A stretch of 13,262 nucleotides of DNA, taken from Thermoleophilia bacterium. Lineage in GTDB: Bacteria; Actinomycetota; Thermoleophilia; Gaiellales; Gaiellaceae. The stretch is taken from the NCBI GenBank assembly GCA_014534415.1, contig JACVRM010000045.1, positions 1 through 13,262 on the forward strand, in the 5' to 3' direction. Under the pieces are notes generated by a model. That model was given only the letters and a program-made list of their open reading frames with translations, did not search any database and was not told where the DNA came from. The position numbers were made by a program, and so were the translations under genes. Shown here piece after piece: positions 6,804 to 13,262 of this stretch. Numbering within the stretch: position 1 is the first letter of the stretch; each line of letters starts with the position of its first letter.

Positions 6804-9231
6804 GCTCCAGGCGCTGGGCGGCCTCCGCCGCGAGGAGATTCCCTTTCTGCTCGTACAACGCGATCGCCTCGGCGATCAGCGGCCGCGCCTCGTCGGGCCG
6901 GTCGGCGAGGCGCAGCACCTCGGCCTGGTCCATGAGGGCGTCGGCGTGGTCGTTGATGAAGTCGCCGGCCGCGGCGAACGCGACGGCCTCGGCGGCGAGC
7001 GCCTCGGCCGCGGCGAGGTCGCCCTGCGCGGCGCGAGCCGGGGCCCTCGTCGCCCGCCAGATGATGTTCGCCATCACGTCGTTCGGACGCGCGGCCTGCT
7101 CCGCCAGCTCCGTCGACTGCTCCGCCTCCGCGTAGCGGCCCTGATCGCAGAGCACGCGGCCGAGCTGGGCGGCGAGCGTGGAGAAGTTCGTCTTCTCGCC
7201 GACCTCGGCGAGGCCCGCGATTCCCGCGCGGAGCTCGGCTTCCGCCTCGACCGGGTCGGTTCGCAGCAGCGATCCGTAGATCGAGTAGTAGGCGACGCGG
7301 CGGAGCGACCGCTCGTCGCCGGCCGCCTCCCTCGCCTGCGCGAACAGGGTCGCTGCCGTGTCCACGTGCCGCTGGACGCGCTCGAGGTGGCCGCGAAGGG
7401 CGAGCAGGGTCACCTGCAGGAAGCTGTCGTCGGCGGCGATCTCGAGGAGGTCCTCGCACCGGCGGCTTGCGTCGGCAGCGTGTGAAGGGCCGAGCGCCAG
7501 CGTGACCGCGAGCCACTCCACGATCTCGCGCACCTCGAACGGGTCGCCGGCGCGCAGTGCGTGCACGAGCGCACGCTCGGACGCCTCTCGCGCGCCGTCG
7601 CTCGAGCGTGCGAGGTACCGCGCCTGCGCGATCAGCCGCCAGGCGCGCGAGAGCCCCAGGTCGTCTCCGTGCCGGCCGAAGACGTCTCTCGCCGACTCCG
7701 CCACCTCGATGAGCTCGCCGGGCGTGCTCTCCGGCTCGGTGAAGAGCCGCAGGAATCCGCGCTGCACAAGCGCGTGCGCTCGAAGCCGCTCGTCGCCCGT
7801 CTCGAGCGCGTCACCGACCACCGCATCTGCCCACGCGAGGTCGTTGCCGAGGCCCTGCGCGACCCGCACGTTCGGGACGAGCTCCAGACGCGCGGGATCG
7901 TCGGCAGGAAGGAGCGCGGCGGCGCGAGAGATGAGGTTCACACCGGCCGGCACGTCGCGGCGCGCAAAGGCGCGGCGGCCCGCCGCGCCGAGCATCGTCG
8001 CGCCGCGGCGGGCGACGTCTTGAGCCCGTTCGTCCGCACCTCCGAGCTCGACTCGGTAGCGGGAGGCCTGCTCGAGGTGGTAGCCGATGATCTCCTCGTA
8101 CTCGACTGGGCGCGACTCCGCCTTCTGCTCGAGCCAGTCGGCGTAGCGCTCGTGCAGCCCCGCACGCGCCTCCTTGGGTATGGAGTCGTACGCGGCGTCG
8201 CGGATGAGCAGGTGCCGGAACCGGAACGCCTGCTCACCGGGGAAGAGCGGGCGGTCCGGCCGGATGAGGTCCTTCCGAACGAGCGTCGCCAAGGTCGTCC
8301 TCGTGCCGGGCCGTTCTGCGGGCGGCGACAGATCGCTCACGCTCCCCTCGTGGAAGGCCTTCCCCTCGACGGAGGCTCGCTCGAGCGCTGCCCGCTCGCC
8401 GTCGGGCAGCCGATCGAGGCGAGCCGCGAGCAGCGCCTGGATGGTCGCGGGAATGGCGAGCCGGCCGTCGTCGTCCTGCTCGCCCGCGAGCGCGAGCATC
8501 TCCTCGACGAACAGGGGGTTGCCTTCCGCGGCGTCCACGACCCGCGCGCGCGCCGCCCGGGGCAGCGCCTCCCCTGCGAGGTTCTCGACGAGCTCCGAGG
8601 TCTCGTCGGCCGACAGCGGCTCGAGCAAGACCGAAGTTGCATTCAGCTTGCCTCCGCCCCACGCGGGACGGACGTCCAGCAACTCGGGCCGCGCGATCGA
8701 CACGATCAGGACGGCGGCGTCGCGCGTCCAGTCGGCGAGGTGCTCGACGAGATCGAGGAACGTCGCCTCGCCCCAGTGGACGTCGTCGAAGACGGTCACG
8801 ACCGGGCGGTGCCGCCCGAGCGCCTCGAACATCGTCCGCACCGCCCCCAGACCTTCTTCGATGCCGGTCTCGCCCTCGGCAAGCCCGATCAGCTGAGCGA
8901 CGCGCTCGGCGACGAGCGCCTCGCCGCCCGCGCCGAGAACGAGAGCCTCTAGCTTCCGGCGACGCTCGTCGAGCGAATCCGTCTCGTGGAGCGCCGCTGC
9001 CTCGCCGACAGCCTCGAGCAGCGGCCAGAACGTGATCCCCTCGCCGTAGGGGAGACAGCGTCCGCGTGCCAGCAGGGCTTCCGCGGGCAGGCCCGCGACG
9101 AACTCCTGGACGAGCCGTGACTTCCCCACGCCGGCCGGCCCCAGCACCGTGAAGAGCTGGCACGATCGGTCGACGACCGCCTGCTCGAAGGCGTCGCGAA
9201 GCCGGCGCAGCTCTCGCCGGCGGCCGACCAT
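6796..9231 (-). CDS. AAA ATPase / TPR regulator, apparently N-terminally truncated paralog
   Basis: An 811-aa STAND-like ATPase with TPR repeats. It opens directly on the AAA entry motif MVGRRREL. Walker A is GPAGVGKS (31-38), Walker B VVTVFDD (144-150), and the conserved FRHLLIRDAAYD and HERYADWLEQ motifs follow. From about residue 420 to the end it is helical and alanine-rich, with TPR-like pairs ending in QKGNLLAAEAAQRLERR. The same AAA/TPR module forms the C-terminal two thirds of its neighbour at 9475-13125, so the two are tandem paralogs. This copy has no cyclase-like or DNA-binding module. The ATG at 9231 lacks a Shine-Dalgarno. The frame stays open for 29 more codons to a TAG at 9319-9321, encoding a linker-like DGRLSSP just before the Met. 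It could be a real stand-alone ATPase, expressed by read-through from the upstream gene, or a truncated remnant. A role in regulation is inferred from the paralog. Confidence 0.85.
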   Translation of the reverse strand: MVGRRRELRRLRDAFEQAVVDRSCQLFTVLGPAGVGKSRLVQEFVAGLPAEALLARGRCLPYGEGITFWPLLEAVGEAAALHETDSLDERRRKLEALVLGAGGEALVAERVAQLIGLAEGETGIEEGLGAVRTMFEALGRHRPVVTVFDDVHWGEATFLDLVEHLADWTRDAAVLIVSIARPELLDVRPAWGGGKLNATSVLLEPLSADETSELVENLAGEALPRAARARVVDAAEGNPLFVEEMLALAGEQDDDGRLAIPATIQALLAARLDRLPDGERAALERASVEGKAFHEGSVSDLSPPAERPGTRTTLATLVRKDLIRPDRPLFPGEQAFRFRHLLIRDAAYDSIPKEARAGLHERYADWLEQKAESRPVEYEEIIGYHLEQASRYRVELGGADERAQDVARRGATMLGAAGRRAFARRDVPAGVNLISRAAALLPADDPARLELVPNVRVAQGLGNDLAWADAVVGDALETGDERLRAHALVQRGFLRLFTEPESTPGELIEVAESARDVFGRHGDDLGLSRAWRLIAQARYLARSSDGAREASERALVHALRAGDPFEVREIVEWLAVTLALGPSHAADASRRCEDLLEIAADDSFLQVTLLALRGHLERVQRHVDTAATLFAQAREAAGDERSLRRVAYYSIYGSLLRTDPVEAEAELRAGIAGLAEVGEKTNFSTLAAQLGRVLCDQGRYAEAEQSTELAEQAARPNDVMANIIWRATRAPARAAQGDLAAAEALAAEAVAFAAAGDFINDHADALMDQAEVLRLADRPDEARPLIAEAIALYEQKGNLLAAEAAQRLERR

Positions 9232-9257
9232 CGGCGAGGAGAGGCGGCCGTCGTCCT

Positions 9258-9361
9258 TTCCCAGCCGCTGAAGACCGCCGCTTTCGCGAACAGGAACGTG
9301 CCGGGGGAGGGCGTCCGACTACTGAATCGGGCGGCCACAGCCGGCGAGCGGGCGGGGAAGA
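9258..9361. repeat. 104-bp perfect tandem duplication, copy 1
   Basis: The sequence 9258-9361 recurs without a mismatch at 9362-9465, directly abutting. The flanking bases differ on both sides (T9257 against A9361; T9362 against G9466), which sets the unit at 104 bp. The pair fills most of the 243-bp spacer between the two regulator genes. The unit contains the 8-bp palindrome TTCGCGAA (9283-9290). Because 104 is not a multiple of three, the duplication shifts frame. Part of this copy is read in the open frame just upstream of the AAA/TPR start. Confidence 0.97.
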
Positions 9362-9465
9362 TTCCCAGCCGCTGAAGACCGCCGCTTTCGCGAACAGGAA
9401 CGTGCCGGGGGAGGGCGTCCGACTACTGAATCGGGCGGCCACAGCCGGCGAGCGGGCGGGGAAGA
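9362..9465. repeat. 104-bp perfect tandem duplication, copy 2
   Basis: This is the second copy of the unit, ending 9 bp from the stop codon of the SARP-type regulator (TAG at 9475-9477). It is identical to copy 1, which implies a recent event or ongoing homogenisation. It is not CRISPR: there are only two units, with no spacer. Confidence 0.97.
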
Positions 9466-9474
9466 GCCGTCGCT

Positions 9475-12400
9475 CTAGACGACGGCGCGTATCGCCTCCA
9501 AGCGCGGTCGCACTTGGGCAACCATCGCCAGGTTCTTCTTGCGCTCGTAGCGGTCGAGTGCCTGCTCAAGCGCGACGGCGGCCTCGTCGGCGCGGCCGGC
9601 CGCTTTGAGCACATGGGCGAGGTCGCAGAGGGCGTCGCCCTGCCAGTTGAGCGCGTCCGTCCGCTCGCCGATCTCCACCGCCTCGCGGGCGAGCCGCTCA
9701 GCCTCGGCGTGCTCCCCGCGGTTGGCGTGCACGAGCGCCTGTACCTGCCGCCAGAGCATCTGGGTGGCGGAATCTTGTTCGCTGCCGAGCTCGCGGCCGA
9801 GCTCCGCGAGCGGCTCTGCCTCGTCGTAGCGTCGAAGCATGCACAGCGAGCGGCCGAGCTGCGGGGCAGACGTGGAGAGCAATGCTCTGGCTCCGTCCTT
9901 CTGAAGCCTGTCGCACCATCGACGCAGGTGGCCTGCCGCGGTTGCGTGGTCTCCCGCGAGCGCGGCGATCTCGGCGAGGAATTTGTCTGTCGAATAAGCG
10001 TTCCCCCGTAGCTCGCGGACGCGCTCGGTAGCTGGGAGAGCGAGCGCCCAGGCCTCGTCGAAGCGACCGAGCATCGCGAGGAGCTCGGCTCGGAAGAGCA
10101 GCGTCATCGGGTGCGGATTCAGGCGGATGCGATCGAGTGACTCGAGCGCTTCGTCGGCTGGACGCGGACCCAGCACGAGCGCCGGGGGAAGACCGCCGGA
10201 CGCACCCGGATAATGACCTGCGAGCCGCATGTGGCGGAGAGCCTTTTCCGCTGCCCGCGCCCACTCCTCGAATCGGCCGCTGACGTTCAGGACGCCGCCT
10301 CCGAGCGCGAACCACACCCACGCGAGCCCGGCGTCGTCTTTTGCCTCTTCGAGGAGCGGCAGCGCCGCATGAACGAGCCGCGCGAGCTCGTCGACGGAAG
10401 GCTCGAAGTAGGAACGAGCGTGGGCGGCAAGAACGAGCGCGAGTGCCTCCCCGGCCCGGTCGCCGGCCGCACGAGCCCGCTCGGCGGTCTGCTCGGCAAG
10501 CGCCGCTCTGCGGTGCATCGTCTGCTGCGCCTCCGCCAAATCGAGCTCTAGGTGGACATCGAGGCGCAGCGGCCGCGTCAACGCGAGCGCTCGCTCGAGC
10601 AGTGCAGCGGCCGCGGGCCCGTCGCCCCGCGACACCGCCCGTCGTCCGGCACGCGCGAGATGCTCCCCCGCGCGCTCGCGGAGAGCGGAATCGGGTTGTC
10701 GGAGTTCCGCGGCGTAGCGGGCAGCCTGCTCCAGGTGGTAGCCGAGCAGCTCGTCCAGCTCGACGAGGTCCGCCCCGTGGGCTTCCAGCCAGGCGGCGAA
10801 GCGCTCGTGGAGATCTGCCCGCACCGCTTTCGGGAGGGCGTCGTAGGCCGTGTCGCGGATGAGCAAGTGACGGAAGCGGAAGCCGTCCTCGCCTCGTAGC
10901 TGCGGCCGCGCCGGCCTGATCAGCTGCTTTCGCACGAGCGCGGCCAGGCGTGGCGTCACCTGGGTCTCCTCGGGCGCGAGCGCCTGCACCGCTCCCCGAT
11001 GAAAGATCTCGCCCTCCACTGCCGCTCGCTCGAGCACGCTACGCTCGGCGGCCTCGAGCTGGTCCAGGCGTGCAGCGAGCAGCGCCTGCAAGGTTGGCGG
11101 GACAACCACGTCGCCGTCGGCGTCGCCGGCCATCGCCAGCATCTCCTCGATAAAGAGCGGGTTGCCGCCGGCGGCGCGCGCGATGCGGTCGCGCACGCGG
11201 TCGGGGGCACGCTCGCCCATGAGGTCGCCGGCCTCGCGGTCGGACAGGGGCTCGAGCCGGAACGTCACCGGCCATGCGGGGTGGCGTTCGGTCAGCTCGG
11301 GCCGCGCGAGGCAGAGCAGCAGGATGGGTGCGCCCGAGGAGAGAAGCGCCACGTGTTCGATCAGGTCGCGAAACGTCTCCTCGCCCCACTGGATGTCATC
11401 GAATAGGACAGCGAGCGGTCGTTCCGCCGCGGCCTGTTCCAGCGTCTTGCGGAACGCCCACGCGATCTCCTCCGCTGACGCTCTCACCTCCGTTTCGCGC
11501 AGCAGGGAGCGGATCGCCGCGGCGGCTGCCTCGTCGTCGGGCAGCAGGGCAAGCTGCTTCAGCACCTCCACCACCGGCCAGTAGGTGATCCCGTCGCCGT
11601 ACGGCAGGCAGCGGCCGCGCACGACGAGCGCGTCGATCGAAGCTAGGAACTCGGCTGCCAGTCGCGACTTGCCCACGCCCGCGTCACCCACGATCGCCAC
11701 GAGTTCGCAGCGTCGCTCGGCACGGACGCCGTCCCACACCTCCCGCACGGTCGCGAGCTCACGCTTACGGCCGACGAAGGGGGCGTCGTGCGACCGCTCC
11801 CGGGCGCCCTCGGCGACGCCGAGGAGCCGCGCCGCGGAAGCGTCCGGGGCGGCCTCGAAAACGACGTCGTCTCGCAGGAGCTGCCTCGTCGCGGCGTCAA
11901 TGACGATGTCGCCGTCCGCTGCCGCGAGGGCGAGCCGCGACGACCTGACGAGCGGCTCGCCCACCGTCCGGAGTTCCGGCTCGGTGTCGCCTCCCGTAAC
12001 CACCTCGCCGGTGCTGATGCCGATCCGGAACCGGAGTTGCGTCGTCGGGCCCGCCAGCTCGGCGGCCGACGAGGCGAGCGAGTCGCGAAGCTCGACGGCG
12101 GCGCGAGCAGCGCGCAGAGCGTCGTCCTCGTGGACTCGGGGTAGTCCGAACACGGCTGTCAATGCGTCCCCGCCGGTGACCTCGAGGCGTCCGCCGTGGC
12201 GCTCTACCGCAGCCGAGGCGAGGAGGCGGATTCGCCCCGTCAGGCGTCGCGACGCCTCGGGATCGGCGCCTTCGCCGTCTGCCGAGGTCGTCGCGGTGAT
12301 CGATACCGCAGTGACCGACTTGCGAAGCTCGCGCTCGGGCTGGACCGCGGACGCCGGTTCGGCCGCCGGTTGCTCTGCGGGAAGCCGCGCGGTCGCCGAC

Positions 12401-13125
12401 AAGTCCAGCGCCGAGTCCTGGCGAAGAATCGCCTGGTGGAGCTCGCGAAGCTCGCGACCCGGCTCGATGCCGAGGTTCTCGACGAGCGCGTGCCGGGCGG
12501 CCTGGAAAGCAGCCAGGGCGTCTGCCTGCCGGCCGGCCCGGTAGAGCGCCAGCATCAGCCGGCCGCGCAGGCCTTCGCGCACGGGGTGCTCGGCGACGAG
12601 GCTCTCGAGCTCGCCGATCAGGGCGCCGTGCCGGCCGAGCGCGAGGTCGGCGTCGATACGGTCTTCGAGCGCGGCCAGCCGTTGTTCCTCGAGCCGGAGG
12701 ATGTGCGGCTGCGCAAACGGCTCGAAGGCCAGGTCCGCCAGGGCGGGGCCGCGCCAGAGGGCCAGAGCCTCACGGAGACGCGCGGTTGCCACTTCCGGTC
12801 GACCCTGCGCCCCTGCGCCGCGACCTTCCTCGCAGAGGAGCTCGAAACGCATGATGTCGAGTGCGTCCGGGGGGATCTCGAGGCTGTAACCGGGCGCTCG
12901 CGTCGCCAGCGCGGGCTGGCCGGAGGCCTCGTCGCCCAGCGCCTTGCGCAGCTGGGAGACGTACACCTGCAGCGCCTTGGCCGCCGTGTTCGGAGGTCGC
13001 TCGCCCCAGAGCGCGTCGATCAGCCGGTCGGTGGAGACGACCTCGCCGGCGTGCAGCAGCAGGACGGCGAGCAGCGCGCGTTGCTTCGCGGCGCCGATCG
13101 GCAGCTCCTGGCCGCTTCGGCGCAC
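9475..13125 (-). CDS. SARP/BTAD - degenerate cyclase-like - AAA ATPase - TPR regulator
   Basis: A giant regulator of 1,216 aa from the GTG at 13125; numbering uses that start. Order: OmpR-like winged helix of the SARP type (1-85, TDRLIDALWGERPPNTAAKA), BTAD (about 92-238), linker, class III cyclase-like domain (about 268-425), AAA ATPase (447-700; Walker A GDAGVGKS 480-487, Walker B LAVLFDD 571-577), the FRHLLIRDTAYD motif (751-762), then TPR-type helices to the end. SARP proteins activate promoters by binding direct repeats; the ATPase/TPR part is probably a nucleotide-dependent, ligand-sensing switch. The cyclase-like domain keeps GGD (Asp320) and Arg397 but has lost the first metal Asp (Thr277), so it is probably inactive. 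The first SARP strand, IHFELLGPLR, lies in frame upstream of the GTG (13126-13155), where no ATG, GTG or TTG exists, so the true start is unsettled. Its targets are unknown. Confidence 0.9.
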   Translation of the reverse strand: MRRSGQELPIGAAKQRALLAVLLLHAGEVVSTDRLIDALWGERPPNTAAKALQVYVSQLRKALGDEASGQPALATRAPGYSLEIPPDALDIMRFELLCEEGRGAGAQGRPEVATARLREALALWRGPALADLAFEPFAQPHILRLEEQRLAALEDRIDADLALGRHGALIGELESLVAEHPVREGLRGRLMLALYRAGRQADALAAFQAARHALVENLGIEPGRELRELHQAILRQDSALDLSATARLPAEQPAAEPASAVQPERELRKSVTAVSITATTSADGEGADPEASRRLTGRIRLLASAAVERHGGRLEVTGGDALTAVFGLPRVHEDDALRAARAAVELRDSLASSAAELAGPTTQLRFRIGISTGEVVTGGDTEPELRTVGEPLVRSSRLALAAADGDIVIDAATRQLLRDDVVFEAAPDASAARLLGVAEGARERSHDAPFVGRKRELATVREVWDGVRAERRCELVAIVGDAGVGKSRLAAEFLASIDALVVRGRCLPYGDGITYWPVVEVLKQLALLPDDEAAAAAIRSLLRETEVRASAEEIAWAFRKTLEQAAAERPLAVLFDDIQWGEETFRDLIEHVALLSSGAPILLLCLARPELTERHPAWPVTFRLEPLSDREAGDLMGERAPDRVRDRIARAAGGNPLFIEEMLAMAGDADGDVVVPPTLQALLAARLDQLEAAERSVLERAAVEGEIFHRGAVQALAPEETQVTPRLAALVRKQLIRPARPQLRGEDGFRFRHLLIRDTAYDALPKAVRADLHERFAAWLEAHGADLVELDELLGYHLEQAARYAAELRQPDSALRERAGEHLARAGRRAVSRGDGPAAAALLERALALTRPLRLDVHLELDLAEAQQTMHRRAALAEQTAERARAAGDRAGEALALVLAAHARSYFEPSVDELARLVHAALPLLEEAKDDAGLAWVWFALGGGVLNVSGRFEEWARAAEKALRHMRLAGHYPGASGGLPPALVLGPRPADEALESLDRIRLNPHPMTLLFRAELLAMLGRFDEAWALALPATERVRELRGNAYSTDKFLAEIAALAGDHATAAGHLRRWCDRLQKDGARALLSTSAPQLGRSLCMLRRYDEAEPLAELGRELGSEQDSATQMLWRQVQALVHANRGEHAEAERLAREAVEIGERTDALNWQGDALCDLAHVLKAAGRADEAAVALEQALDRYERKKNLAMVAQVRPRLEAIRAVV

Positions 13126-13179
13126 CCGGAGCGGCCCGAGCAGCTCGAAGTGGATGTCGTCGTTGGTCGTCGCCGCTCG

Positions 13180-13208
13180 AACGTAGCACCGGCCTGGCGT
13201 CCGGCCAA
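13180..13208 (-). promoter_or_regulatory. Candidate promoter of the SARP-type regulator
   Basis: On the minus strand TTGGCC (13208-13203) and TACGTT (13185-13180) are separated by 17 bp, a sigma-70-like layout with 4/6 and 3/6 consensus matches. Transcription would begin some 15-20 nt before the SARP reading frame at 13155, giving a very short leader. The match is weak, and only position and spacing support it. Confidence 0.35.
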
Positions 13209-13213
13209 GTCTT

Positions 13214-13236
13214 GCCTTTACCGCAGGCTTTACCGC
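13214..13236 (-). repeat. Direct repeat with 12-bp period, possible SARP box
   Basis: GCGGTAAAG occurs twice on the minus strand (13236-13228 and 13224-13216), or as an 11-mer with one mismatch at 13236-13226 and 13224-13214. It lies 5 bp before the candidate -35. SARP proteins are known to bind short direct repeats about one helical turn apart near -35, so an autoregulatory site is possible. Two copies alone could be chance. Confidence 0.4.
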
Positions 13237-13262
13237 GCGTCGGCCTGTCCCTTAAGCGGCGC

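Noticed and set aside
7561..8952. Plus-strand open frame (463 codons) opposite the AAA/TPR gene
   Set aside because: It runs entirely antisense to clear Walker A/B and TPR coding sequence, and its translation resembles no domain.
9258..9465. CRISPR array or insertion-sequence ends
   Set aside because: There are only two directly abutting units with no spacers, no inverted ends, no transposase and no target-site duplication.
11585..12544. Plus-strand open frame (319 codons) opposite the cyclase-like and BTAD region
   Set aside because: Its product is Ser/Arg-rich low-complexity sequence, antisense to a strongly supported multidomain gene.

Overview
The window is very GC-rich, starts often with GTG, and carries large SARP/cyclase-like/AAA/TPR regulators. 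This points to an actinobacterium-like chromosome, perhaps Thermoleophilia or a relative. The lineage is inferred from composition and family content only. I see no tRNA, rRNA, CRISPR array, integrase or transposase.

Layout. (a) 25-1892: a class I glutamine amidotransferase (minus) diverges from a DedA/VTT membrane protein (plus). The latter converges on a small four-helix membrane protein (minus). (b) 1893-2130: a divergent intergenic region with nested inverted repeats and a strong Shine-Dalgarno just before the next operon. (c) 2131-6731: a tight five-gene plus-strand operon: MoxR AAA+ ATPase, DUF58 protein, BatA-like membrane vWA protein, secreted six-cysteine protein, second BatA-like vWA protein. 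Every junction is a 4-base stop/start overlap (GTGA or ATGA). (d) 6732-6795: a short convergent gap with a GC-rich hairpin. (e) 6796-13155: two same-strand (minus) paralogous regulators separated by a perfect 104-bp tandem duplication. The promoter-distal one is an AAA/TPR protein with no N-terminal module. The promoter-proximal one is about 1,216-1,226 aa: SARP DNA-binding domain, BTAD, degenerate class III cyclase-like domain, AAA ATPase and TPRs. (f) 13156-13262: its upstream region, with a promoter-like sequence and a 12-bp-period direct repeat.

How the genes fit together. The central operon matches the MoxR-vWA chaperone theme. A cytoplasmic AAA+ ATPase acts with MIDAS-containing vWA proteins, here one soluble and two membrane-anchored. 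The secreted protein held between the two membrane paralogs is the obvious candidate partner or client. The right half looks like a nucleotide-switch transcription regulator and a truncated relative that arose by duplication.

Most unusual points: the secreted protein with an internal duplication; loss of key catalytic residues in the cyclase-like domain; loss of conserved charged residues in the DedA homolog; no ATG, GTG or TTG at the expected start of the SARP domain; and the 104-bp tandem duplication next to an apparently truncated paralog.
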